From the NCBI RefSeq assembly GCF_044797955.1, contig NZ_CP085211.1, positions 1,984,001 to 2,048,000 of the forward strand: a stretch of 64,000 nt of DNA, written 5' to 3'. The stretch is from Idiomarina seosinensis_A. GTDB taxonomy: Bacteria > Pseudomonadota > Gammaproteobacteria > Enterobacterales > Alteromonadaceae. A program made the position numbers and the translations under genes. Below, one piece after another: positions 18,258-27,479 of the stretch. Each line of letters opens with the position of its first letter. Position 1 is the first letter of the stretch. The notes beneath the pieces are model-generated. The model was not told the DNA's origin, made no database searches, and was given only the letters and a program-made list of their open reading frames with translations.

Positions 18258-18633
18258 ACAATTGCGTGATCAGGAAGAGGCGCTGCGCAACAAAATTCGC
18301 AAACTGACTGACGAGCAGCGGCGGGGCTATTACCGACAGGAGCGCCGACAATTAAAAGATCCGGATACTTTTGCCGTGCTAAACTACTTTTTTATCGCAG
18401 GTTTACACCATTTTTACCTGGGTAACAGGTTACGCGGGTCGATAAACCTTCTGGTAATGCTAATAGGGCTGGCTATGCTGCCGGTATTCGCACCGGTCGG
18501 CATCGTCTTATTAGTGGGCATCTTTGTCGTGGAGCTGCCGCAGCTATTTAAGTCGCAGCGTATCGTCTACGCGCACAATCTGGCAACCATGCGACAGATA
18601 CTGTCACAGGTTAGTAAAACAGACGCCCTATAG
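18247..18633 (+). CDS. TM2-like domain membrane protein
   Basis: This 128-residue protein has a charged N-terminal helix (residues 1-40), then two membrane segments in which AVLNYFFIAGLHHFYLGNRLRGSINLL matches the TM2-domain pattern (G-x-HxFYLG). It overlaps yidD by 11 bases, so the two are translationally linked. TM2 proteins are of unknown biochemical role in bacteria. The C-terminus is a short soluble helix. Confidence 0.75.
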   Translation: MNIEQLRDQEEALRNKIRKLTDEQRRGYYRQERRQLKDPDTFAVLNYFFIAGLHHFYLGNRLRGSINLLVMLIGLAMLPVFAPVGIVLLVGIFVVELPQLFKSQRIVYAHNLATMRQILSQVSKTDAL

Positions 18634-18662
18634 CCACTACATACATATACTGGAGAAATGAA

Positions 18663-19490
18663 ATGAAAAAAGTTACGGGTCTGCTGTTAGCATTGTCCAT
18701 ACAGGGACTCTGCCTTCACACAGCAATAGCACAGGAACAAAAAGCCGCGTTGGTACCTTTACCGTCACTCGACGACTTCACGATGGGTAAAGATGGCTGG
18801 AGCTTCGGGCTGGGCCTGGGTGTTGAATACGAGTCTGCCTACGAAGGCTCGGACGAATTCGGCTTCGAACCTCAGCCTGCAGGTGCAGTACAATGGCGTA
18901 GCGGTGATGACATTTTCTTCTTTGCCGGTGAGGCACTGGGCTGGCGCGGTCTTCGTTCTGACACCTGGCTATTAGAGGCCATTGTAGGCTTCGAAGAGGG
19001 CCGTGAAGAAAGTGATTCCGACGACGGCCGGTTGGATGGACTCGGTGACACCGATGAAGGTGTTGAATTGGCGCTGCAGGCGCGTCGAGCTTTTGATGCC
19101 GACTGGCGGTATTGGTTGGACGGCCGCATTGTAACCGGTGAAAACGGAAATCTTGGTATCTTTGGGGTAGGTCGCCGGTTCGGCGAGCGGACCGACGGAT
19201 CCGGTTCTGAGTTTTCTATCGTTGCAGTTTTTCACGATAGCGAACTGGCCAATACAGAATTTGGTGTAGACGCAGCACAGGCTGCAGCATCGGGACTGCC
19301 TGAAACCAACCTAAGCGGAGGGTTTCGCTCCATTGGCGCCCATTATAATTATCGCAATTATATTAACGACAACTGGCAGATTTTTGGCGAGGTACTCTAC
19401 GAGCGATATAGTGGTGACATTACGGATAGTCCAGTAGCACGCAGCGACTATGAAGCCGAAGTCGGTATCGGGTTTATTTACATATTCTAG
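18663..19490 (+). CDS. MipA/OmpV family outer-membrane protein
   Basis: This 275-residue protein has a 23-residue signal peptide (cleavage near TAIAQEQ). It is beta-strand rich, with acidic loops and a terminal aromatic residue pattern (EAEVGIGFIYIF) expected for an outer-membrane barrel. MipA/OmpV proteins act as MltA-interacting or adhesion/porin proteins in other species. The central block VEYESAYEGSDEFGFEP is characteristic of the family. It is the last gene of the small cluster and is closed by the strong terminator at 19532. Confidence 0.85.
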   Translation: MKKVTGLLLALSIQGLCLHTAIAQEQKAALVPLPSLDDFTMGKDGWSFGLGLGVEYESAYEGSDEFGFEPQPAGAVQWRSGDDIFFFAGEALGWRGLRSDTWLLEAIVGFEEGREESDSDDGRLDGLGDTDEGVELALQARRAFDADWRYWLDGRIVTGENGNLGIFGVGRRFGERTDGSGSEFSIVAVFHDSELANTEFGVDAAQAAASGLPETNLSGGFRSIGAHYNYRNYINDNWQIFGEVLYERYSGDITDSPVARSDYEAEVGIGFIYIF

Positions 19491-19531
19491 CCCGCTATGC
19501 CCCGGGATCTGCAAGGTTAATTCGATTGAGA

Positions 19532-19569
19532 TAAAAAAAGCTCTCTTTTTACAAAGAGAGCTTTTTTAT
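19532..19569. terminator. Bidirectional terminator between mipA-like gene and gcvP
   Basis: A 10-bp perfect GC-containing stem (agctctcttt at 19539-19548 with its complement at 19553-19562) is flanked by an A-run on the left and a T-run on the right. It therefore works on both strands, serving the MipA/OmpV gene and the gcv operon. Confidence 0.93.
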
Positions 19570-19628
19570 TAACTAAGATAAGAAACTCCATTTCGGAAGT
19601 TAATTGGTGTACGCAACTTGTTTACCGG

Positions 19629-22517
19629 TTAGCGATACTCTTCAATACCCGGACAAGAACACACCAGATTACGATCACCAAAGACATCATCAATCCGGTT
19701 TACTGTTGGCCAGAACTTATCATAGCTAACCGCCTCGACCGGATATGCCGCTACCTGACGATCGTAAGGTCTATCCCATTCGGCCTCGGTAATATCAGCC
19801 AACGTGTGCGGGGCATTAACCAGGGGGTTATTGTCTTTCGGCCAATCTCCGCCAGCGACTTTGTCAACCTCTTGCTTAATGCAGATCATAGCTTCAATAA
19901 AGCGATCTAATTCAGCTTTTGATTCCGATTCAGTAGGTTCGACCATAACCGTACCGGCCACCGGGAAGCTCATTGTCGGCGAATGGAAACCATAATCCTG
20001 CAAACGCTTCGCCACATCGATCTCAGCAATATCAGCGGCTTCTTTTAATGGTCGCAAGTCGATAATACATTCGTGCGCAACACGGTTATTTCGGCCACGA
20101 TAAAGAATTTTAAAGTGCTTGCTTAACTGTTCAGCAACATAGTTGGCATTTAAAATCGCAACCTCTGATGCTTCACGTAAACCACGGCCACCCATCATTG
20201 CGATGTACATCCACGAGATAGGCAGAATACTGGCACTACCAAACTGAGCGCCTGATACAGCCCCGTTACCCGCTTTGGTGCTGTCGATAGGTACAACACT
20301 GTGATTGGGTAAAAAGTCTTTCAGGTGCTCTTTCACACCAATAGGACCCATCCCCGGACCGCCACCACCATGTGGAATACAAAAGGTTTTGTGTAAGTTC
20401 AAATGAGAGACATCAGAGCCAATGTAACCCGGCGATGTAACGCCTACCTGGGCATTCATATTAGCACCGTCCATGTAAACCTGGCCGCCGTAACTGTGAA
20501 CCAAATCACAAATTTCACGGATACCTTCTTCATAGACGCCATGTGTTGAAGGGTAGGTCACCATGATGCAGGACAGGTTACCACCGGCTTCTTCTGCTTT
20601 GGCTTTTAAATCTGCCATATCAACATTGCCGTGCTTATCACAGTCTACAACCACAACTTTCATATTCATCATTTGCGCTGAAGCCGGATTGGTGCCATGG
20701 GCAGAACTTGGAATCAAACAAATATTCCGATGCGCATCACCGCGGCTTTCGTGGTACTTCTGGATTGCCAGTAGACCGGCGTATTCACCCTGAGCACCTG
20801 AGTTGGGCTGCATCGATAAGGCATCGTAACCGGTTATGTCGATCAACCAGTCAGACAGGGTCGACACCAGCTCTGCATACCCCTGCGCCTGCTCGACAGG
20901 ACAGAACGGGTGCAGCTGACCAAATTCAGGCCAGGTTACCGGGATCATCTCTGCCGTCGCATTCAACTTCATGGTGCAGGAACCCAGCGAAATCATCGAG
21001 TGATTCAGGGCCAGATCTTTGTTTTCTAATTTCTTAATGTAACGCAGCATCTTAGTTTCTGAATGATACTCATTAAATACCGGGTGAGTCAGGTACTCTG
21101 ACTCACGCACCAGAGCTGTTGGAATTGAATCGACATCACCGCTGGCGACGCGGCTGTCAAGCACATCCAGATCCAGGCCATGATCATCACCAAACAAAAC
21201 GCCAAACAGTACGTTAACGTCTTCCCGGGTTTTCGCTTCATCCAGGCTGACGCCAAAGACACCTTCGCCATCGTTACGCAAATTGATGCCAGCTGCTTTT
21301 GAGCGCGCCAGAATTTCTTTCACATTTTCGGTCATGGTGAAGGTTAAGGTATCAAACCAGTGGCCGTTGTTGATCTTGACGCCTTTGTCCTGCAGCCCCA
21401 GGGCCACAATATCCGTTAACCGATGGATACGATTAGCAATCCGGCGCAGGCCCTGTGGACCATGATAAACGGCGTAAAACGATGCCATGTTGGCCAGTAA
21501 TACCTGGGCCGTACAAATGTTTGAGTTGGCTTTTTCACGGCGAATGTGTTGCTCGCGGGTCTGCATCGCCATTCTCAGTGCAGGACGTCCGCGACTGTCT
21601 TTTGAGACGCCAATAATACGACCGGGCAGTGACCGTTTAAATTTATCGCGGGTGGCAAAAAATGCAGCGTGAGGACCGCCGTAACCCATAGGCACACCAA
21701 AGCGTTGCGCATTACCAAACACCATGTCTGCGCCCATTTCACCCGGTGATTTAAGCATCAACAAGCTCATTAGATCAGAGGCAACAGCAACAATTGCTTT
21801 TTTCTCCTGTAACTCGCCAATCAACTGCTCGATATTATGCAGTTCACCAGTTTTGTCGGGATATTGCAGCAGCGCACCAAAAACATCGTGCTCAGAAGCT
21901 TCACGCGGGGGCCCTACAATGATCTCAAAACCAAAATACTCGGCGCGCGTCTTGACCACATCGATCGTTTGCGGGTAAACATTATCCGCTACATAAAAGG
22001 CGTTGGCTTTTTTGTTTTTCGATACCCGCTTCGCCATCGCCATAGCTTCCGCGGCCGCCGTCGCTTCGTCCAGTAACGAAGCGCTGGCCAGGTCCAGCCC
22101 GGTTAAATCCATCGTCATTTGTTGGAAGTTGAGCAGGGCTTCCAGCCGGCCCTGGGCAATTTCCGGCTGATAGGGTGTATACGCCGTGTACCAGCCCGGA
22201 TTTTCCAGGACGTTACGCAAAACCACATTTGGCGTTACGGTGTCGTAGTAACCCATACCAATGTACGAGGTAAAGATTTGGTTCTTTTTCGCAATGGTTT
22301 TGAGCTTCGCCAGCGCTTCGCGTTCTGTCTGAGGTTCACCCACTTGAAGGAACGGCTCGAGCAAAATAGATCCAGGTACCGTATCTTCAGTCAGTGCCTC
22401 CAGTGAGTCAGCACCAAGTACCTCAAGCATTGCTTTTTGCTCATCGGCATTAGGACCTATATGGCGGCCAATGAATTCATCGTGGTGTTCTAATTGCGTT
22501 AACGTAGTACTGGTCAT
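19629..22517 (-). CDS. gcvP: Glycine dehydrogenase (decarboxylating), P protein
   Basis: The PLP enzyme of the glycine cleavage system decarboxylates glycine and transfers aminomethyl to lipoyl-GcvH. It is 962 residues, the usual length for the single-chain (fused alpha-beta) form. The C-terminal half has the PLP lysine in HLNLHKTFCIPHGGGGPG, and the N-terminal half has EIAQGRLEALLNFQ. GAGG lies seven bases before the ATG. It is third in gcvT-gcvH-gcvP but is separated from gcvH by 117 bases holding a terminator-like hairpin. Confidence 0.97.
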   Translation of the reverse strand: MTSTTLTQLEHHDEFIGRHIGPNADEQKAMLEVLGADSLEALTEDTVPGSILLEPFLQVGEPQTEREALAKLKTIAKKNQIFTSYIGMGYYDTVTPNVVLRNVLENPGWYTAYTPYQPEIAQGRLEALLNFQQMTMDLTGLDLASASLLDEATAAAEAMAMAKRVSKNKKANAFYVADNVYPQTIDVVKTRAEYFGFEIIVGPPREASEHDVFGALLQYPDKTGELHNIEQLIGELQEKKAIVAVASDLMSLLMLKSPGEMGADMVFGNAQRFGVPMGYGGPHAAFFATRDKFKRSLPGRIIGVSKDSRGRPALRMAMQTREQHIRREKANSNICTAQVLLANMASFYAVYHGPQGLRRIANRIHRLTDIVALGLQDKGVKINNGHWFDTLTFTMTENVKEILARSKAAGINLRNDGEGVFGVSLDEAKTREDVNVLFGVLFGDDHGLDLDVLDSRVASGDVDSIPTALVRESEYLTHPVFNEYHSETKMLRYIKKLENKDLALNHSMISLGSCTMKLNATAEMIPVTWPEFGQLHPFCPVEQAQGYAELVSTLSDWLIDITGYDALSMQPNSGAQGEYAGLLAIQKYHESRGDAHRNICLIPSSAHGTNPASAQMMNMKVVVVDCDKHGNVDMADLKAKAEEAGGNLSCIMVTYPSTHGVYEEGIREICDLVHSYGGQVYMDGANMNAQVGVTSPGYIGSDVSHLNLHKTFCIPHGGGGPGMGPIGVKEHLKDFLPNHSVVPIDSTKAGNGAVSGAQFGSASILPISWMYIAMMGGRGLREASEVAILNANYVAEQLSKHFKILYRGRNNRVAHECIIDLRPLKEAADIAEIDVAKRLQDYGFHSPTMSFPVAGTVMVEPTESESKAELDRFIEAMICIKQEVDKVAGGDWPKDNNPLVNAPHTLADITEAEWDRPYDRQVAAYPVEAVSYDKFWPTVNRIDDVFGDRNLVCSCPGIEEYR

Positions 22518-22552
22518 TTACCTCGGCCTCGTACAAAAAGAAGAATTTTTTC

Positions 22553-22591
22553 AAAAGAAAAACGACGAACCCCGGCTACAAGTTCCGGGGT
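22553..22591 (-). terminator. Attenuator-like hairpin between gcvH and gcvP
   Basis: On the minus strand a 7-bp GC-rich stem (accccgg at 22569-22575 with its complement at 22585-22591, 9-base loop) is followed after about six bases by a T-rich run. This looks like a factor-independent terminator placed inside the operon. It could lower gcvP relative to gcvT/gcvH or act as an mRNA-end stabiliser. Confidence 0.55.
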
Positions 22592-22634
22592 CCGCGACAA
22601 TCCGTGTCAGCTATGGGTTCATACGATAAAACAC

Positions 22635-23024
22635 TTAATCTTCATCGATGGACGCTTCATAAGCTTCAGCGTCCAGCAGATTTTGCAGCTCGCTGCTGTC
22701 GTCCGCTTTAATTTTAAACAGCCAACCATCGCCAAACGGGTCGTTATTGACGGTTTCCGGAGAATCTTCCAGATCTTCATTTACGGCAGTCACTTCGCCG
22801 CTGATTGGCGCATAGATATCTGATGCCGCCTTAACAGACTCAGCGACTGCAATATCATCACCGGTATCGACCTTGTCGCCCACATCGGGTAATTCAACAA
22901 ACACCATATCGCCTAATAGGTCTTGTGCGTGTTCAGTAATGCCAATGGTAAAAGTTCCATCGCCCTCATCACGAACCCATTCATGGGTGGATGCATACTT
23001 AAGATCGGCTGGAATGTTGCTCAT
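22635..23024 (-). CDS. gcvH: Glycine cleavage system H protein
   Basis: This 129-residue lipoyl carrier shuttles aminomethyl between GcvP and GcvT. The lipoylated lysine is K65 in AVAESVKAASDIYAP. The N-terminal LKYASTHEWVR and C-terminal GDGWLFKIK are both canonical. AGGGA lies upstream of the ATG. It is 45 bases after gcvT. Confidence 0.97.
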   Translation of the reverse strand: MSNIPADLKYASTHEWVRDEGDGTFTIGITEHAQDLLGDMVFVELPDVGDKVDTGDDIAVAESVKAASDIYAPISGEVTAVNEDLEDSPETVNNDPFGDGWLFKIKADDSSELQNLLDAEAYEASIDED

Positions 23025-23069
23025 AATAAATCCCTGTAGTTCAAATCGTCGTGTTTAATTTAAGTAAGC

Positions 23070-24149
23070 CTAAAGAACAGATTGTCCGTTTCGCACAAAC
23101 CCTGGCTTAACAATTTTTACCGGCACTTGTTTCTTACGCATTTCGACTTCGGCTGTATCACTTGTTGTTGCAGGTAAGCGCGCCATAGCGACAGAAAAAC
23201 CAAGCGTAGGCGAGAATGTACCAGAAGTGATAACGCCTTCGCCACCTTCAGTGGTTACTTTTTGACCGTGACGCAGTACGCCTTTGCCATCCAGTACCAG
23301 GCCTACCAGCTTGTCGTGCCCTTCTGATTTTAACGACTCCAGCGCCTGGCGGCCAATAAAGTCGCGGTCTGCCGGTTCGAAGGCCACACTCCAGCCCATA
23401 TTGGCTTCCAGTGGTGTAACCTGCTCGTCCATATCCTGGCCATACAAATTCATACCGGCTTCTAAACGCAGGGTATCACGCGCACCCAGACCACAAGGCG
23501 CAGCACCGGCCTTTAACAGAGCATCCCAGAGTTGCTCAAGCTGTTCGGCCGGAACCACTATTTCGTAACCTTTTTCGCCGGTGTAGCCGGTGGTAGCGAT
23601 AAAGTAATCATCGACTTGCTTGCCGACAAACGGCTTCATGCCATCAATTTGGGCAAACTGGTCTGCGGTTAACACGCTCTGCAGCTTGTCGGCTGCGTTA
23701 GGCCCCTGCAAAGCCAGCATTCCCATGTCACTGCGCTCAGTAATCTTAACGTCAAAGTCAGCGGCTATTTTCTCAATCCAGGCCAGGTCCCGATCACGAG
23801 TTGCTGAGTTAACAACCATGCGGTATGACGTCTCCGAGAAGTAGTAAACAATCAGATCATCAATAACACCGCCGTTTTCATTCAGCATACTGGTGTACTG
23901 TGCTTTGCCTTCAGTTTTTAATTTAGCTACATCATTGGCTAGCAAGTAACGCAAAAACGCCTGTGCCTGCTGACCTTCAACATCAACAATGGTCATATGG
24001 GACACATCAAACACACCGCAATCGCGACGCACTGCATGATGCTCTTCAATTTGCGAGCCGTAATTTAGCGGCATATCCCAACCGTGAAAATCGACCATTT
24101 TCGCGCCCGCTTTTACATGTGCATCATACAAAGGTGTTTTGCTGCCCAT
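23070..24149 (-). CDS. gcvT: Aminomethyltransferase, T protein
   Basis: It transfers the methylene unit from H protein to tetrahydrofolate, releasing ammonia. It has 359 residues. The N-terminus LYDAHVKAGAKMVDFHGWDMPLNYG and the CGVFDVSHM segment are family hallmarks; the folate-binding core contains LRLEAGMNLYGQDMDE. AAGGA lies seven bases upstream of the ATG. It is first in the operon and divergent from a LysR gene. The short 132-base intergenic region holds no recognisable glycine riboswitch. Confidence 0.97.
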   Translation of the reverse strand: MGSKTPLYDAHVKAGAKMVDFHGWDMPLNYGSQIEEHHAVRRDCGVFDVSHMTIVDVEGQQAQAFLRYLLANDVAKLKTEGKAQYTSMLNENGGVIDDLIVYYFSETSYRMVVNSATRDRDLAWIEKIAADFDVKITERSDMGMLALQGPNAADKLQSVLTADQFAQIDGMKPFVGKQVDDYFIATTGYTGEKGYEIVVPAEQLEQLWDALLKAGAAPCGLGARDTLRLEAGMNLYGQDMDEQVTPLEANMGWSVAFEPADRDFIGRQALESLKSEGHDKLVGLVLDGKGVLRHGQKVTTEGGEGVITSGTFSPTLGFSVAMARLPATTSDTAEVEMRKKQVPVKIVKPGFVRNGQSVL

Positions 24150-24222
24150 ATCGCATTCCTTATTTAAGCTTCAATAATTTGCCGCAAATTATAGGCTCGA
24201 ATGGCTTAAGTTTAAAATCAAT

Positions 24223-24268
24223 AATGCTTATACTGGCATTAAATTTTTAAATACCTGCTAATGGTATT
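24223..24268. promoter_or_regulatory. Dyads in the gcvT / LysR divergent promoter region
   Basis: A perfect 6-bp dyad with a 7-base centre (aatacc-N7-ggtatt, 24250-24268) contains the T-N11-A pattern of LysR operators and lies 13 bases before the LysR start. A second imperfect dyad (aatgc-N8-gcatt) lies at 24223-24240. Both are candidate autoregulatory and gcv-regulating sites. Confidence 0.5.
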
Positions 24269-24281
24269 ATAAGAGGTTTCA

Positions 24282-25124
24282 ATGAAACACTGGTCACTGG
24301 AGTCCTTAAGAAGCTTTTCTGCCGTCATCGAACTGGGCAGTATGACGTCAGCCGGAGAGCGCATGGGCCGCTCACAACCGGCCATAAGTCTGCAACTGAA
24401 AAAGCTCGAACAACAAGTTGGCAGCCCTCTGTTACAGCGCTATGGTTCCGGTTTTGTGTTAACAGCCGAGGGCGAAGTCCTTTTTGAATACGCGCAGCGG
24501 TTATTAGCCCTTAATGACCAGGCCTGGGCGCAGTTCGAGCCCCAGCAGGTCAGCGGTAAAGTGCGCCTGGGCATCACCAGTGAGTTTGCCTCCAGTTTGT
24601 TACCAAAAGTCCTTGGCCAATTTGCCCAGGTCTATCCACAAGTGACCCTGCAAGTGACCTCTGCATTAAGTAAAGACTTATTGACTGGTCTGGGGCAGCA
24701 GTTTGATGTGATTTTGGCGCTGCGGGAGCAACATAATAAAAGTGACATACTCATTCAGCGGGAAGAGCTGGTCTGGGTCGGGTCACCCGCGCTGCTGGAG
24801 CAGTTCCGGTTGCCTCTGGTAGTCGCCCCGGAGGGCTGCATTTACCGCCGTCGCGCCGAGCAGTCATTGCAGCGTAGTCAGCGACCTTACCGTATCACCT
24901 ACACCAATACAGATTTTTCAGGGCTGACGGCTGCGTTAACCAGCGGGCTTGGCATTACCGTCTTAGCGCAGACCACGGTGCCGGATGAACTGACCATTAT
25001 CGACAGAGTATCAGCTAATAAGCATTTACCGGCTCCGGGCAGCGTTAATGTCATCATGCGTTTAGCCGGCGGCGCATCAAGTGCAGCGTCACAGCTTGCT
25101 GATTATCTGCGCGCGCGGATTTAA
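24282..25124 (+). CDS. LysR-type transcriptional regulator
   Basis: This 280-residue regulator has an N-terminal winged HTH (residues 4-62: SLRSFSAVIELGSMTSAGERMGRSQPAISLQLKKLE, read in parts) and a periplasmic-binding-like effector domain (about residues 88-275). It lies divergent to gcvT, the classical arrangement for a regulator of its neighbour, so control of the glycine cleavage operon is plausible. It does not look like E. coli GcvA at its termini, and the effector cannot be read from sequence. GAGG lies five bases upstream of the ATG. Its stop is 4 bases from the convergent ubiI stop. Confidence 0.9.
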   Translation: MKHWSLESLRSFSAVIELGSMTSAGERMGRSQPAISLQLKKLEQQVGSPLLQRYGSGFVLTAEGEVLFEYAQRLLALNDQAWAQFEPQQVSGKVRLGITSEFASSLLPKVLGQFAQVYPQVTLQVTSALSKDLLTGLGQQFDVILALREQHNKSDILIQREELVWVGSPALLEQFRLPLVVAPEGCIYRRRAEQSLQRSQRPYRITYTNTDFSGLTAALTSGLGITVLAQTTVPDELTIIDRVSANKHLPAPGSVNVIMRLAGGASSAASQLADYLRARI

Positions 25125-25128
25125 ATTG

Positions 25129-26316
25129 CTAGGCTTTACCTATCGCAATATGCGCCAGCTGCCTCTTTAATAACGAGAGCCTGTTCGGTAGTGCAAAGGC
25201 TAGCGCCCGGACACCTTTCAGCACCGGGTTTGCTGACCCAAAACCCCGCTTAAAGGCTTCCATAGCGGCTATCATCACTTGCGTTTCAGCCTTACGCTGA
25301 CGCTGATACGCAGCCAGGCGCCGGTGTAAACGATTTAACGGTTTCAGTTCACTCGCCTCCAGCTGTGCAACCAGGGCCTGAACATCCCCAAAACCTAAAT
25401 TCGCTCCCTGACCAGCCAGCGGATGAATCGTATGAGCCGCATCACCAACCAGCACAATCCGTTGCTGATACCACTGGCGGGCATACTGCATACGCAGCGG
25501 AAAAGCTTTGACTTCTGATACAGTTCGGCACGTCCCAAGGACACGTCCAGACTCAGCTGCCACGCGCTGCGCCAGCCGCTCTGAGCCTTCCTGCAGCAAA
25601 GTTTCTGCAAAGGCCTGATCAGCTGACCAGACAATGGACACAGTATGTGAGTCAGCCGTAGGTAATAAGGCCAACGGCCCCGTCGGTAGAAATACTTGCC
25701 GGGCAATACCCTGATGGGGCAGCTCTGTTGCGATATTTGCTACGATTCCCTGCTGCTGGTAATCCCAGAACGTCAGCGGTAATTCATTTCGCTGGCGGAC
25801 CAGTGAACGCCCACCGTCGGCGCCGACCAGCAAATCAGCCTGCAGCAAAGTTCCGGCCAGCTGCAGCTCAACCCGTTGACTGTCATCGCCTGCTTCCAGT
25901 AGTTGCCAGTCGTCAGCCTGCTGAATATCGACACCCAGCTGCTCCGCGCGTTGCCACAAAAAATGCTCAACTACGTTATTTTCGACAATGACGCCAAGGT
26001 TTTCTGCGTCAACATCCTGTGCACCAAATTCGATCCTGGCCGGGCTGTCTTTATCCCATACCTGCATACCCTGATAAAGACCACAGCGGAATTCACAAAT
26101 GGCCTGCCACACATCACAGTGCTTGAGTATCGATTGGCTGCGGGCGTTGAGTGCACTCACCCGCAACGCCAGTTCATCACTCAGGCCCGGCTGAGGGTGT
26201 CGCTCCACTACCACCACCCGGCGCTTTTGCTTCGCCAGCAGCACGGCCAGGCTTAAACCGATCATGCCGGCGCCGACAATAACGATATCGGCTTGTTGCC
26301 TCTGCAACCGACTCAT
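25129..26316 (-). CDS. ubiI: FAD-dependent ubiquinone-biosynthesis hydroxylase, UbiI (VisC)-like
   Basis: This 395-residue flavoprotein monooxygenase of the UbiH/COQ6 family adds a ring hydroxyl in ubiquinone synthesis. The FAD-binding N-terminal motif is VIVGAGMIGLSLAVLLA, and the second FAD motif is GDAAHTIHPLAGQGANLGFGD. The symbol rests on gene order: ygfB-pepP-ubiH-visC is conserved in gammaproteobacteria. A UbiF-like role cannot be excluded by reading. It overlaps ubiH by 4 bases, with GGAGG upstream. Confidence 0.85.
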   Translation of the reverse strand: MSRLQRQQADIVIVGAGMIGLSLAVLLAKQKRRVVVVERHPQPGLSDELALRVSALNARSQSILKHCDVWQAICEFRCGLYQGMQVWDKDSPARIEFGAQDVDAENLGVIVENNVVEHFLWQRAEQLGVDIQQADDWQLLEAGDDSQRVELQLAGTLLQADLLVGADGGRSLVRQRNELPLTFWDYQQQGIVANIATELPHQGIARQVFLPTGPLALLPTADSHTVSIVWSADQAFAETLLQEGSERLAQRVAAESGRVLGTCRTVSEVKAFPLRMQYARQWYQQRIVLVGDAAHTIHPLAGQGANLGFGDVQALVAQLEASELKPLNRLHRRLAAYQRQRKAETQVMIAAMEAFKRGFGSANPVLKGVRALAFALPNRLSLLKRQLAHIAIGKA

Positions 26317-27479
26317 AACGGGCCTCCGGCGGTTTTCATTCCCATTGTCAGGCGGGCAAATTGCGATTTCACTGCGCCAATGTGTTGCAAACCCAGTAAC
26401 GCCATATTACGCGGTACGGTCATTACCGGATAATGATTGGAGAAGCCACGCACCAGTAAATCCGTTAAGCTAATAATCGCCCGGTAATCCTGCTCGCGCT
26501 GCTGCTGGTAGCTGGATAGCGCTTTAAAAGCACCGGGGTCAGTCAGGTTTTTTAATACCCCGGCCAACGTCTCGACATCCCTTAAGCCTAAATTAAAACC
26601 CTGCCCGGCAATGGGATGTAAAGCATGTGAAGCGTTGCCAATTATGACACTGCGATGATGAATGTTGCGGGTTGCCCGGCGCAACTTAAGGGGGTAAAAC
26701 ACTCGCTGCGAAACCGTCTTCATTAGTCCGGCACGATAGCCAAATGCTTGTTGACAGGCCTGCAGAAAGTAGTCGTCATGCCAGTTTTTGGCATCAACGG
26801 ACTGTGCTTCATTAAATGTCCATACCAGCGAAGCCTGCTGATTCGGCATAGGTAACAATGCAATCGGGCCATACTCGGTAAAACGCTCGTAGGCCCAGCC
26901 ATCTAATGACCGGTCCAGCGACAGAGTTGCGATACAGCCAACCTGATTATAATCTTCGCTGACACTGGGTAAGTTGAGTAAACTCCGCACTATCGAATTC
27001 TGCCCATCGGCGCCCACCAGCAACTGCCCTTTCACCTGGGTTGAGTCGGCTGTGGTTACCGTAACCGAATCCTGCGCCTGCTGGATATTCTGCACTCGCT
27101 GGTTATTTAACCACTGAATATTAGCTTGCGCGTGACATCGACGATATAAGTTTTCTACCAGCTTTGCAGCCGGCACGACCACACCCAGCGCTTCCACGTT
27201 TTCGCTGGCGGCATGAAGTTCAGCGGCGCCAAGATAGCCACGGTCACTAATATGAATATGTTCGATTGGGGTTTGCCAACTGTACTCATCCAGCACGTTC
27301 ATTTTCTGCAGCCGCTTAACGGACGCCGCGGCCAAAGCAATAATACGCTGGTCCGCAGGTGGGCCTTCGGCACGTGGTTCAATGACAACAATCGACCAGT
27401 CCGGATGCTGCTCGGCTAACATCAGCGCCGTTAATGCTCCAACCAGCCCACCTCCGGCAATTACTACTTTTGCATCCAC
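26313..27479 (-). CDS. ubiH: 2-octaprenyl-6-methoxyphenol hydroxylase UbiH-like
   Basis: This 388-residue FAD monooxygenase has the N-terminal VIAGGGLVGALTALMLAEQ dinucleotide fold and the later GNASHALHPIAGQGFNLGLRD motif. It begins with GTG inside the end of pepP (16-base overlap) and overlaps ubiI at its 3' end. It acts in the aerobic ring-hydroxylation steps of ubiquinone synthesis. UbiH and UbiI are paralogues here. Assignment of the two follows gene order. Confidence 0.88.
   Translation of the reverse strand: MDAKVVIAGGGLVGALTALMLAEQHPDWSIVVIEPRAEGPPADQRIIALAAASVKRLQKMNVLDEYSWQTPIEHIHISDRGYLGAAELHAASENVEALGVVVPAAKLVENLYRRCHAQANIQWLNNQRVQNIQQAQDSVTVTTADSTQVKGQLLVGADGQNSIVRSLLNLPSVSEDYNQVGCIATLSLDRSLDGWAYERFTEYGPIALLPMPNQQASLVWTFNEAQSVDAKNWHDDYFLQACQQAFGYRAGLMKTVSQRVFYPLKLRRATRNIHHRSVIIGNASHALHPIAGQGFNLGLRDVETLAGVLKNLTDPGAFKALSSYQQQREQDYRAIISLTDLLVRGFSNHYPVMTVPRNMALLGLQHIGAVKSQFARLTMGMKTAGGPL

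Noticed and set aside
24150..24281. Glycine riboswitch upstream of gcvT
   Set aside because: The region is short (132 bases) and lacks the tandem aptamer sequences and expression platform. Only small dyads were seen.
25129..26316. Naming this gene ubiF
   Set aside because: Gene order after ubiH favours UbiI/VisC. Reading alone cannot exclude UbiF-like activity, so the caveat is kept in the entry.
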